NCBI RefSeq assembly: GCF_030700285.1 | Contig: NZ_JAUYZJ010000003.1 | Span: 178,148 to 242,147 of the forward strand | Direction of reading: 5' to 3' | Length of the DNA: 64,000 nucleotides | Source of the DNA: Methylobacterium sp. NEAU K | Lineage (GTDB): Bacteria > Pseudomonadota > Alphaproteobacteria > Rhizobiales > Beijerinckiaceae | Notes under the pieces: generated by a model | Database searches by the model: none | Seen by the model: the letters and a program-made list of their open reading frames with translations, nothing else | Told to the model about the DNA's origin: nothing | Shown here: piece by piece, positions 27,961 through 35,675 of the stretch | Numbering within the stretch: the first letter of the stretch is position 1 | Layout: the number at the start of each line of letters is the position of its first letter | Position numbers and translations under genes: made by a program

Positions 27961-28061
27961 GCAGCCTGGCTCCTAAAGAAGCGCGGATGCTCCCGCCCAT
28001 CTAAAGGCATGGGATGCTCAAGGGCCGGGAATGGATGGCCAAGCCGAAGGCTGCCGCCTGA
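27961..28061 (+). pseudogene. Sulfide:quinone oxidoreductase, decayed 3' end
   Basis: The bases match the 3' end of the DUF442-SQOR gene at 36174-37859 (opposite strand) at nucleotide level. Shared blocks are TGGCTCCT.AAG.AGCGC, ATGCT.CCGCC.ATCT, CTCAAGGGCCG and TGGATGGCCAAGCC, ending with GCCGCCTGA, separated by small insertions and deletions that break the frame. The remnant ends 36 bases before the DsrE-like gene, suggesting that an sqr gene once stood directly upstream of it. Confidence 0.75.
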
Positions 28062-28097
28062 CCCCTGGCCGAACCGAGAACATCAGGAGAAGACCCC

Positions 28098-28559
28098 ATG
28101 AGACGCCGGACGTTCACTGCCCTGTTGTCCCTGTTCGCGCTGATGGCGGTTCCCGCCATGGCGGCGGGCGACGTACCTGCAGGCTACTATCCCGACCAGA
28201 AGGCCGTCTACCAGAACGACGGCGGGGTGCCGGACAACGCGACCTATTTCAAGCACATCCTTGGCAACCTGAAGAACCACGTCGAGGCGGTAGGCAAGGA
28301 TCATGTCCAGATCCGTGTCGTCGACTTCGGCGACGGCGTCGACCTGTTCCAGATGGCTGCCAAGGACCCGAAGCTCGCGCACCAGATCGACGCCCTCAAG
28401 GCGGAGGGCGTCAAATTCCTGATCTGCAATAACACCCTGACCCAGCGGAAGATCGACTGGCACGAACTCCATGGCGTGACGGAGGCCGACATCGTTCCGA
28501 GCGGGGTCGCGGAGATCGTTCGGCTCCAGGGCATGGGCTTCTCCTACGTCCATCCCTGA
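28098..28559 (+). CDS. Secreted DsrE/DsrF-like protein
   Basis: A 153-residue protein with a signal peptide (ALLSLFALMAVPAMAAG) and a DsrE-type fold: HILGNLKNHVEAVG, VQIRVVDFGDGVDLF, and ALKAEGVKFLICNNTLTQRK, which holds the conserved single cysteine in the position used for persulfide transfer by DsrE/TusD relatives. Periplasmic DsrE-like proteins commonly accompany SQR and sox genes, and here a decayed sqr 3' end lies directly upstream. It may bind or relay sulfane sulfur in the periplasm. The ribosome binding site is AGGAGAA. Confidence 0.82.
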   Translation: MRRRTFTALLSLFALMAVPAMAAGDVPAGYYPDQKAVYQNDGGVPDNATYFKHILGNLKNHVEAVGKDHVQIRVVDFGDGVDLFQMAAKDPKLAHQIDALKAEGVKFLICNNTLTQRKIDWHELHGVTEADIVPSGVAEIVRLQGMGFSYVHP

Positions 28560-28576
28560 AGCCTGAGGCCCAATGG

Positions 28577-28807
28577 TCACCCGCAACAATTGGGTCGTTC
28601 GCTGGTTCGGAATGCCTTCTGGATCGGCGGACAGGGTACGTCCCCGTAGGAGCAGAACACGCAGCAATCCCCGGCCTTGGGCCGTAGGACGACACCACAG
28701 CCTTCGCAGTCGTGGAAGAAGCGACAGGCGTCGGTTGGCATCGTCTCGGTCATCCGATGACCGCAATGCGGGCAAGTGAGCGTGGATTGTAGCTGGGCCG
28801 TCGTCAC
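28577..28807 (-). CDS. GDCCVxC-motif cysteine-rich protein
   Basis: A 76-residue protein with a zinc-ribbon-like CPHCG pair near residue 12, CEGCG, and the signature KAGDCCVFCSYGDVPCPPIQ. This is the 'GDCCVxC domain (seleno)protein' family, in which the second Cys of the GDCC motif is selenocysteine in some organisms; here a normal Cys codon is used. It probably handles metal or thiol redox chemistry, but no function is established. The start is GTG with AGGA upstream. It faces the DsrE-like gene and is followed by the Crp/Fnr gene on the same strand. Confidence 0.8.
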   Translation of the reverse strand: MTTAQLQSTLTCPHCGHRMTETMPTDACRFFHDCEGCGVVLRPKAGDCCVFCSYGDVPCPPIQKAFRTSERPNCCG

Positions 28808-28875
28808 TGTGCTGTCCTGGCAGTCGCTGGTACCGAGAAGGTCGTAGGCGTCCGAAATCGATGGACCCCTCCGGA

Positions 28876-29550
28876 TCAGTTCGGTCTCCCGGCGGCCAGG
28901 GCCGCCCGGTCAATGACCTGCACCTGCCCGCGTCTGACCTCGACCAGCCCACCGTCGGCCCATTCTCCCAACAGGCGGCTGATGACCTCGCGCACGCTCC
29001 CGACGTCCGAGGCCAGTTGCTGGTGGGTCTTCCAGACGATGCCTTCCGCGTCGGCCTCGACGAGCAAGCGCCTCGCGAGCCTCTGCTCCAAAGGAGCGAA
29101 GGCGACCTCCTCGACCAGGTCGAACATCCCGGACAGGAGCTTGGTGTAATCGTCGAGGACGAAGTCACGGAACGCGTCGCTCTCCCGCATCAACTGGCGG
29201 AAGGTATCGGAGGGCAACGCCGCCAACTCGGTCCTGGCCTCGGCTATGCTCTGTGCCGGGAAGCCGCCGCCTGACAACAGGCATTGGGTGGTGAGCACGC
29301 AGGTGCCGCCAGCACCGACCTTATAGATCAGCATCTCGCGGCCTCCCTCGGACATCCGGAACACCCTGGTCCGGCCGTCGATGCACATCAGGTAGTTCGC
29401 GCAAGCATCTTGGAGTTCGTAGGCAATCGCGCCTGCCTCTAGCACCGGGAAATGCACCGTGCCGCGCGCGATCTGAAGGTGGTTGGCACTGAAGCAGCGG
29501 ATGAACGGGAAACGCTCGACCCAACGCTCGATCTTGTAGCTGTCCTGCAT
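28876..29550 (-). CDS. Crp/Fnr-family transcriptional regulator
   Basis: A 224-residue regulator with a cyclic-nucleotide-binding-like beta-roll (LEAGAIAYELQDACANYLMC, GREMLIYKVGAGGTCVL), a dimerisation helix and a C-terminal winged helix (THQQLASDVGSVREVISRLL). It lacks the N-terminal four-cysteine cluster of FNR. Cysteines in the sensor domain (ACANYLMC, GTCVLTTQCL) are conserved in the decayed paralogue at 40201-40870, so a thiol or sulfane-sulfur sensing role is plausible but unproven. It is divergent from the pentapeptide/thioredoxin/ccdA genes, and a CRP-like palindrome sits between them. Confidence 0.88.
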   Translation of the reverse strand: MQDSYKIERWVERFPFIRCFSANHLQIARGTVHFPVLEAGAIAYELQDACANYLMCIDGRTRVFRMSEGGREMLIYKVGAGGTCVLTTQCLLSGGGFPAQSIAEARTELAALPSDTFRQLMRESDAFRDFVLDDYTKLLSGMFDLVEEVAFAPLEQRLARRLLVEADAEGIVWKTHQQLASDVGSVREVISRLLGEWADGGLVEVRRGQVQVIDRAALAAGRPN

Positions 29551-29629
29551 GGCTGGCGTTGGTCTCCGACCGTGACGAGAGGATTATCGTCCGGTCTTTC
29601 TCGGGTTTTCTCCCGTCGTGCAGGGCTTG

Positions 29630-29645
29630 TGTGACCCAGGTCACC
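29630..29645. promoter_or_regulatory. CRP/FNR-type palindrome upstream of crp-like gene
   Basis: TGTGACCCAGGTCACC contains perfect arms GTGACC / GGTCAC and fits the TGTGA-N6-TCACA pattern. It lies about 80 bases from the start of the Crp/Fnr gene and about 90 bases from the divergent pentapeptide gene. The same palindrome stands at the equivalent place (40108-40123) before the second Crp/Fnr copy. Confidence 0.6.
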
Positions 29646-29734
29646 GACCGGGCGCGCAGGATCGGCATAGCATCGCGGCACAACAAACACGATACGGGTG
29701 CTGGCCATGTGCGGCACCCGATGGGAGTGAACCG

Positions 29735-30535
29735 ATGCGCCGCCTCGCTCTGAGCTTCATGCTGGCTGCCTTCGCTGGCGGTCCGGCCGCCGCCGAGCAG
29801 GATTTGCTGCTCGGTGCCGACATGTCCTCGCCCGCAATGACCCAAGCCGAAATGAGCCGCGCCGACGTCGAGGCGATGATCAAGGCCGCAGACGGCAAGC
29901 CGATCGACCTGCACGACAAGGCCCTGTCTGGCCTCAATCTCTCCGGCCTGAACCTCCAGGGCGTGAACTTGCGAACGGCGCGCCTGAACAAAACGAACCT
30001 GCGCGGCACAGACCTTAGCGGGGCAAACCTCGAACAGGCGTGGTTCATCAAGGCGGACCTGAACGGGGCCAAGCTCATCGGCGCAAAGATGTTCGGCATC
30101 ACGGCCCGGGACGCCAACCTCAGCGGGGCCGATCTCAGCCGGTCCTTGCCGATCGGCGACTTCAAGGGTGCCAACATGAGCGGGGCCACGCTGGTCGACC
30201 TCAGGGGCGGTGCCGACCTCAAGAACCAGTCCATGGGCCTGATGCGGGCCGTGTTCGTCTCGGTGAACCTCCGGGGCGCCAAACTGAAGGGCGCTAACCT
30301 CGGTCGTTCGCGTCTGGAATACGCCGACCTCACCGACGCAGACCTCACCGACGTGGTGCTGATGGGATCCGACCTGTCGGGCGCCAACCTCACGGGCGCG
30401 ACCGTCTCGGGAGCTGACTTCAAGAACGTCGACGTCAGCGGCGCCCGCCTCGTGGCCCTCAAGGGCCAGGACAGTGCCAAGGACTGGTCGGCACGCGTGA
30501 ACGTCGATCGGGCCATCACCCAGGTCGCCAACTAA
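29735..30535 (+). CDS. Secreted pentapeptide-repeat protein
   Basis: A 266-residue exported protein: signal peptide (ALSFMLAAFAGGPAAAEQD), a 50-residue linker region, then many A(D/N)LXX units such as LNLSGLNLQGVNL, TNLRGTDLSGANLEQA, ANLSGADLS and ADLTDADLTDVVL. This repeat folds as a right-handed quadrilateral beta-helix. A break occurs around LPIGDF and VDLRGGADLKNQSMG. It is first in a three-gene operon with a periplasmic thioredoxin and CcdA, so it may be a scaffold or partner for periplasmic thiol chemistry; that role is inference. It starts at the ATG at 29735 after GGGAGTGA. Confidence 0.85.
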   Translation: MRRLALSFMLAAFAGGPAAAEQDLLLGADMSSPAMTQAEMSRADVEAMIKAADGKPIDLHDKALSGLNLSGLNLQGVNLRTARLNKTNLRGTDLSGANLEQAWFIKADLNGAKLIGAKMFGITARDANLSGADLSRSLPIGDFKGANMSGATLVDLRGGADLKNQSMGLMRAVFVSVNLRGAKLKGANLGRSRLEYADLTDADLTDVVLMGSDLSGANLTGATVSGADFKNVDVSGARLVALKGQDSAKDWSARVNVDRAITQVAN

Positions 30536-30578
30536 ACCTCGCTCATCGCCTTCAACAGACATCACGGAGACCACGTCC

Positions 30579-30965
30579 ATGGCCACCCGTCGCATCCTCT
30601 TCGGCCTCCTCGCCGCGTTTCCGCTCTTCGGCGGTGGGGCCATCGCCGCCGAGATGCCCTACGACCCGGCCGCGTTCGAGGCTGCTCAGAAGGCCGGTAA
30701 ACCGATCCTCGTGCACATCACCGCCCCTTGGTGCACGACCTGTGCGGCACAGAAGCCGATCCTTTCGAAGCTGGAGGCCGAGCCCAAATTTAAGGACCTG
30801 CAGGTGTTCGATGTCGACTTCGACAGCCGCAAGGACGTGGTGAAGCAGTTCAGTGCCACGATGCAGAGCACCCTCATCACCTACAAAGGCGCCAAGGAGA
30901 CCGGGCGCTCGGCCGGCGAGACCAAGCCCGAGGCAATCTCGTCGCTCCTCGACAAGGCGATCTGA
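30579..30965 (+). CDS. Periplasmic thioredoxin-like protein
   Basis: A 128-residue thioredoxin-fold protein with a signal peptide (LLAAFPLFGGGAIAAE) and the redox motif APWCTTCAAQKP. Downstream DVDFDSRKDVVKQF and STLITYKGAKETGRS follow the DsbD-gamma/thioredoxin_7 pattern; the usual cis-Pro is replaced here by the STLITYKG context. It probably receives electrons from the adjacent CcdA and reduces periplasmic disulfides or persulfides. It lies 44 bases after the pentapeptide gene and 10 before ccdA. Confidence 0.88.
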   Translation: MATRRILFGLLAAFPLFGGGAIAAEMPYDPAAFEAAQKAGKPILVHITAPWCTTCAAQKPILSKLEAEPKFKDLQVFDVDFDSRKDVVKQFSATMQSTLITYKGAKETGRSAGETKPEAISSLLDKAI

Positions 30966-30974
30966 GGCACCACG

Positions 30975-31694
30975 ATGGTGACGAGCCTCGGCCTGGCCTT
31001 CCTCGCTGGCATCCTCTCGGTGATGTCCCCGTGCGTACTGCCGTTGCTGCCGCTGGTGCTGGGCGCGGCCGCCTCGGAGCACAGGCTCGGCCCGGCGGCG
31101 CTCGCCGCCGGCCTTGCCCTGTCCTTTGTCGTCATCGGCCTGTTCGTGGCCACCGTCGGCTTCGCCATCGGCGTCGACGCCGGCATCTTCCGGACCGGCG
31201 CGGCCATCATGCTGATCCTGATCGGCTTGGTCCTGATGGTGCCCGCCGCCCAGACACGGCTGGCCGTGGTCGCGGGTCCCATGAGCAACTGGACGGAAAA
31301 TCGGTTCGGCGGATTCTCGACCTCCGGCTTGCCGGGCCAATTCGGCGTCGGGTTGCTTCTAGGCGCCGTGTGGAGCCCGTGCGTGGGCCCAACCCTTGGT
31401 GCGGCGTCGCTTCTGGCATCCCAGGGGCGCGATCTGGGAGTTGTTGCTCTCACCATGTTTCTCTTCGGCCTCGGTGCAGCCCTACCGCTGCTTGTCCTCG
31501 GTAGCCTGTCGCGTGAAGTGCTGATGCGATGGCGCGACCGGATGATAGGGCTAGGTAAGGGGCTGAAGGCGGCTCTTGGTCTGATCCTCATCGTGACTGG
31601 CGTGACCATCGTGCTCGGCTACGACAAGGTGATGGAGACCATTCTGGTGAACGTCTCGCCGACTTGGCTGACGGCCCTGACAACAAGGGTCTGA
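30975..31694 (+). CDS. ccdA: CcdA/DsbD-type transmembrane electron carrier
   Basis: A 239-residue six-helix inner-membrane protein. The two redox cysteines are in SVMSPCVLPLLPLVLG (helix 1) and WSPCVGPTLGAASLL (helix 4), the typical CcdA pair. It transfers electrons from cytoplasmic thioredoxin to periplasmic thiol proteins, here most likely the thioredoxin encoded just upstream. The C-terminal ETILVNVSPTWLTALTTRV is the part retained as a fragment at 39988-40053. Confidence 0.9.
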   Translation: MVTSLGLAFLAGILSVMSPCVLPLLPLVLGAAASEHRLGPAALAAGLALSFVVIGLFVATVGFAIGVDAGIFRTGAAIMLILIGLVLMVPAAQTRLAVVAGPMSNWTENRFGGFSTSGLPGQFGVGLLLGAVWSPCVGPTLGAASLLASQGRDLGVVALTMFLFGLGAALPLLVLGSLSREVLMRWRDRMIGLGKGLKAALGLILIVTGVTIVLGYDKVMETILVNVSPTWLTALTTRV

Positions 31695-31814
31695 GCCGAC
31701 CAGACATGCCGCAACCGAAGGTCTGCAACCTTCGTCTACCGACCGAAAGCGGACCGGCAGAAAGCCACCCATAGCGGTCCTTGACGTGGTCAGGCTGATT
31801 GAGTTCAGCTCCTA

Positions 31815-32201
31815 TCAGAAGGCGGCGACGTAGCTGCCCCAGGAGACGGCGCGGTCCCACCTGAGCTGGCCGCGCGGCTTTTCTATTCGAAAGCGCATCT
31901 CGACGGCGACGCTGCGGAACACCAGGGCGAAAAGCATCAGGATGAGCGGCATGTACAAGGCCGGAAGGATGGTGGCCTAAGGCGAGCGGGAAGACCGCGA
32001 AAAGGCCGCCGCCGATCACGACACAAGTCTCGTTGCCGTCCCAGACAGGCGCGACGGAGTTCGCCATCACGTCCCGGTCGGCCTTCCCGCGCACGGCTGG
32101 AACAGGATGCCGATGCCAAGGTCGAAGCCGTTCATTGCCACGTAGAGGGAGACGGCGGTGGCGATCAGGATGGCCCAGATCAGAGTGATGTCGAGTTCCA
32201 T
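31815..32201 (-). pseudogene. cydB: Cytochrome bd oxidase subunit II (cydB), truncated and frameshifted
   Basis: From ATG 32201 the frame reads MELDITLIWAILIATAVSLY, NGFDLGIGILFQP, then is broken. A second frame gives GKADRDVMANSVAPVWDGNE and a third gives ATILPALYMPLILMLFAL and VSWGSYVAAF followed by two stops. The rest of the roughly 330-residue protein is absent. At least two frameshifts, an in-frame stop and the loss of the C-terminal two thirds make it nonfunctional. It follows cydA by 11 bases, as in intact cydAB/cioAB operons. Confidence 0.9.
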
Positions 32202-32212
32202 CGAAGCCTCCT

Positions 32213-33591
32213 TCACTCGGCCGGTTGCAGTTGTAGATCATCCGCCAGCACTGGCGCAGGGGTGATGCCGGCGGTTCGCACCGGCTGGCCGACGGGCGGG
32301 CCGAATTCGTGCGGGGGCAGCGGTTGGTTGAACAGGTGCATCAGGTACCAGATGCCCGTCCCGAAGACCGCGAAGTATACGACCGCGAAGGCCGCGAACG
32401 AAGTCGCCACGGCGGGCGCCGCAATGGGCGAATGGCTGTCGGCGTTGCGCAGCAGCCCGTAGACCGTGAAGGGCTGCCGTCCGGGTTCGGTCACCACCCA
32501 GCCGGCAGTCACGGCGACCAGCCCCGAGGGGCCCATGCCGACGGCGAAGCGGTGCAGCCAGGGCGTCTCGAACAGTTGTCCCTTCCATCGCAGGTACAGG
32601 GACCACAGCCCGAGTGCGATCATCAGGAGCCCGAGGCCCACCGTCACCCGGAAGGCCCAGAAGACCAGCAGCAGGTTGGTCGGCCAAGTGTCGCGCGGCA
32701 GATCCTTCAGCCCCGTGACCTTCGTATTGAGATCATGCGAGGTAGAGGCTGGCGAGGCCGGGGATACCGATCTCGCACTTGGACTTCGCCGCCTGCGCGT
32801 CCGGCCAGCCGAAAAGGATCGAGGGTGCGCGGGTCACGCTGTCGAAGCGGCCCTCCATCGCCGCGACCTTGGCGATCTGGTGGTGGGTGTTGCCGCCGTG
32901 AAGGTCGCCGAGCACCAGTTGCACGGGGGCGACGACGGCCGCCGTCCACATCGCGCAGCAGATGCCACGCGCCCACCGCGCCGACGATCATCGCCGTCGT
33001 CAGGTAGGCGGCGGTGACGATGTGGGCGAAACGGTAGGGGAAGGACGGGTTGAAGAACACCGCCCACCAGCTCTCCGGCGCGAAGCGGCGGTCAGAGTCG
33101 AGGACGTAGCCGGCGGGCGTCTGCATCCAGAAATTGGCCGAGAGGATCCGGAAGGCCGCGAGCATCGGCCCGCCCGCCACGAGGCATGTCGCCAGGAAGT
33201 GCTGGCGCGGCTCCGCCCTCTCCAGCACGATTAGCATGACGCCGAGGAAGGCCGCCCGCAGGAAGAAGGCGGTGAGCACCTCGGAGCCGAGGAGGGGCGC
33301 GAGCACCGGAGCGGTCTTGTCCGAGAAGACCGACCAGTTGGTGCCGAGCTGGTAGCTCTTCACCAGCACGGACACGACGCCCGTGGCGAGGGCGACGGCG
33401 AAGATCTTCAGCCAGTACCGGTAGGCGTCGAGATAGACGTCCCGCCCGGTTGCAAACCAGAAAGCCTCCAACACGGCGAGGTAGCTCGCGAGCCCGATCG
33501 TGAAGGCTGGGAACAGGAAGTGCCAGACGACGATAAACGCGAACTGGCTGCGGGCGAAGTCGAGCGCGCTCGGGAGATGGTCGGCCAGCAT
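32213..33591 (-). pseudogene. cydA: Cytochrome bd oxidase subunit I (cydA/cioA), frameshifted
   Basis: The first 230 or so residues are intact (LDFARSQFAFIVVWHFLFPA, LKSYQLGTNWS given as VKSYQLGTNWS, ERAEPRQHF). Near 32950 the frame shifts, with loss of a short segment after WHLLR, into a frame with AAVVAPVQLVLGDLHGGNT and KVAAMEGRFDS. Near 32740 it shifts again into HDLNTKVTGLKDLPRDTW, VFWAFRVTVGLGLLMIALG and GWVVTEPGRQPF. The summed length is normal for the quinol oxidase subunit. Two independent frameshifts plus the broken cydB argue for real decay rather than one sequencing error. Confidence 0.88.
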
Positions 33592-33793
33592 CGGATCGGT
33601 CCCCGTCAAGGATGGGGCGCGCGACGGCCGATCCGGTCGATTTCGCGACCCGTCAGGATTATCTCGCGCCCGTGCGCAAGCATGTCAATTCATATTTTAT
33701 GGCACTTACAGCTTAACATCATGCAGAAATATATTGACCTCTTAGGCGGGGGAGTTACACGGTCGAGAGACTCGATACCGTGAGCGTCGATTT
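33592..33793. promoter_or_regulatory. AT-rich divergent promoter region, cydA / peroxiredoxin
   Basis: About 200 bases between divergent genes, with an AT-rich core at 33685-33735 (CAATTCATATTTTATGGC). It presumably carries the promoters of the peroxiredoxin-arsR operon and of the former cydAB operon. I could not find a clean FNR or SqrR consensus. Confidence 0.4.
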
Positions 33794-34447
33794 ATGAGCA
33801 TCGAAACCAGCGGCACTCCCGCCGTTGTGCCTTCAACCGCCTGCCCACCCATTATCGGGGACGCGGCACCGAACTTCCGGGCCCGCACCACGATGGGCGC
33901 GCGCACACTCGCCGCCTATCGCGGCCGCTGGCTCGTCTTCTTCTCGCACCCGGCCGACTTCACCCCCGTCTGCACCAGCGAGTTCGTCGCCTTCGCGCGG
34001 GCCCACGAGGCGTTCCAGGCGCTGGATTGCGATTTGCTCGCCCTGTCCGTCGACAGCCTGACTTCGCATCTTGCGTGGCAGCACAGCATTGAGCAGCGCT
34101 TCGGCGTGCGCGTACCCTTTCCCATCGTCGAGGACCCGGCCATGGGCATCGCGCGGGCCTACGGCATGCTGCCGGCGGAGGCGACGTCGAGTGCTACGGT
34201 GCGTACCACATTCGTCATCGATCCGGAGGGGATCGTGCGTGCCCTTATCGCCTACCCTCTGACCGTCGGGCGCAGCGTCGCCGAGATCTTGCGGCTGGTG
34301 AAGGCACTTCAAGCCAGCGATGCGGCCGACATCTCGACGCCCGAGGGCTGGCAGCCGGGCGAGCCGGTGCTGGCGAATCCACCGCTGACGAGTGACGAGG
34401 TCGGCGCCTGTGGGGCCGATTGGTACTACCGCCTGGAAGGCGCTTGA
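33794..34447 (+). CDS. Peroxiredoxin, Prx6 type (first copy)
   Basis: A 217-residue peroxidase of the AhpC/TSA superfamily. The peroxidatic cysteine is in HPADFTPVCTSEF; the SFPIV-like PFPIVEDPAMGIARAYGM and TFVIDPEGIVRALIAYP segments and the C-terminal extension are of Prx6/1-Cys type. It reduces hydrogen or organic peroxides (or persulfides). The stop overlaps the ArsR-family gene (TGATG), so the two are translationally coupled; in sulfide-responsive operons this places peroxidase production under the regulator's control. Confidence 0.93.
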   Translation: MSIETSGTPAVVPSTACPPIIGDAAPNFRARTTMGARTLAAYRGRWLVFFSHPADFTPVCTSEFVAFARAHEAFQALDCDLLALSVDSLTSHLAWQHSIEQRFGVRVPFPIVEDPAMGIARAYGMLPAEATSSATVRTTFVIDPEGIVRALIAYPLTVGRSVAEILRLVKALQASDAADISTPEGWQPGEPVLANPPLTSDEVGACGADWYYRLEGA

Positions 34448-34836
34448 TGGCCCCGGGCACCGACGAGGTAACGGCGACCGGCGTCGCCGACCTGCTCAAG
34501 GTGGTCGCCAATCCCAACCGCCTGCGGATCCTCTACCTTCTGACGCAGGGCGAATGCTCGGTCTCGGAAATCGAGCAGCGCCTCGGCATCCGCCAGCCGA
34601 CGCTGTCACAGCAGCTCGGCGAGTTGCGCAACGCCCAGGTCGTCGCGACGCGGCGCGAGCACAAGGTGGTGTTCTACAGCCTGACCGACCCGCGGATGCG
34701 CGCGCTCCTGGATGCGTTCGACGACATCCTGATCGCCGGTCGGATTCAGCGACGGCTGCCGTCGCGCGGTCCGGACGCACGGGCGCGGGCACTCGGCCAA
34801 GCGGCGATGTTTGGGCGGGTCGAAGACCGCTCGTGA
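34447..34836 (+). CDS. ArsR-family regulator, SqrR/BigR-like
   Basis: A 129-residue winged-helix repressor: LLKVVANPNRLRILYLLTQG, ECSVSEIEQRLGIRQPTLSQ, QQLGELRNAQVVATRREHK and VVFYSLTDPRMRALLDAF. It resembles the persulfide-sensing SqrR and BigR branch, which use two cysteines (about positions 41 and 107) to form a tetrasulfide. Only the first is present here (Cys37); the C-terminal position falls in FDDILIAGR with no cysteine. Its neighbours (peroxiredoxins, SQOR, persulfide dioxygenase, TauE) fit a reactive-sulfur regulator, but the missing second thiol questions the standard sensing mechanism. Confidence 0.85.
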   Translation: MAPGTDEVTATGVADLLKVVANPNRLRILYLLTQGECSVSEIEQRLGIRQPTLSQQLGELRNAQVVATRREHKVVFYSLTDPRMRALLDAFDDILIAGRIQRRLPSRGPDARARALGQAAMFGRVEDRS

Positions 34837-34866
34837 GCGCCAATCTCGCCGGATCGCTTGAAGATC

Positions 34867-35502
34867 CTACCGCCGCTCGACCTCGGTTAGGCGCAGGTAG
34901 GGCTTGAGGGCGTCCCATCCCTGCGGGAACTTCGCCCGCGCCGCCTCATCGGGGAGCGAGGGGCGGATGATCACCCGGTCGCCCGGGTTCCAGTCGGCCG
35001 GCGTTGCCACTTCCATTCGGTCGGTGAGTTGCAATGCGTCGATGACCCGCAGGATCTCGGAAAAGTTGCGCCCGACGGTCATCGGGTAGGCCATCGTCAG
35101 GCGGATCTTCAGATCCGGATCGATCAGAAACATCGTCCGCACGGTCTCGGTGTCATTCACGTTCGGGTGGAGCATGTCGTAGAGCCGGGACACCGACAGG
35201 TCGGTGTCCGCTACGATGGGGAAGGAGACGGATGTCCTCTGCGTCTCGTCGACGTCCTTCACCCATCCGCGATGCTCCTCGACCGAGTCCGTCGAGAGGC
35301 CGAGCGGCTTCACGCTGCGGCGCCGGAACTCGGCCGCGAGCTGCGCGGTCCGTCCCATCTCTGTCGTGCAGACCGGCGTGTAGTCGGCTGGGTGCCAGAA
35401 GAAGAAAACCCAGGAGCCGCGCGCCCAGTCGTGGAACTGGATGCGGCCTGCCGTGGTATCGGCCGCGAAGTCCGGGGCGGTATCACCGAGGCGAAGGGAC
35501 AT
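34867..35502 (-). CDS. Peroxiredoxin, Prx6 type (second copy)
   Basis: A 211-residue protein, MSLRLGDTAPDFAADTTAGR, with the peroxidatic Cys in HPADYTPVCTTEMGR and MFLIDPDLKIRLTMAYPMTVGRN, ending in the Prx6 C-terminal arm WDALKPYLRLTEV. It is convergent with the peroxiredoxin/arsR pair and only distantly similar to the first copy, so it is not a recent duplicate. Two Prx6-type enzymes within 2 kb suggest strong peroxide or persulfide load. Confidence 0.93.
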   Translation of the reverse strand: MSLRLGDTAPDFAADTTAGRIQFHDWARGSWVFFFWHPADYTPVCTTEMGRTAQLAAEFRRRSVKPLGLSTDSVEEHRGWVKDVDETQRTSVSFPIVADTDLSVSRLYDMLHPNVNDTETVRTMFLIDPDLKIRLTMAYPMTVGRNFSEILRVIDALQLTDRMEVATPADWNPGDRVIIRPSLPDEAARAKFPQGWDALKPYLRLTEVERR

Positions 35503-35537
35503 GGTCTCACTCCAGTGCCGTGGTTTCTAGAGCTGGT

Positions 35538-35632
35538 CCCGATCGCGTTGCGACCGGCAACAGCTCCGAGATTTTGTTTCGACGCGCTCGCCTCCGTCGA
35601 ACCGGCATCCGTTTCGGCGGAGGGCGCTCTAG
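35538..35632. repeat. Dispersed intergenic repeat, copy 2
   Basis: Matches the segment 13348-13444 (see that entry); blocks GTTGCGACC, TTCGAC.CGCTCGC, CGAACCG.CAT and TCGGCGGAGGGCGCTC. Confidence 0.6.
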
Positions 35633-35675
35633 CCGGCGCGGATTAGGAGGGCGCCAGCCGTCCGACGATGCGTTT

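Noticed and set aside
28876..29550. FNR oxygen sensor
   Set aside because: The four-cysteine N-terminal cluster needed for an Fe-S centre is absent.
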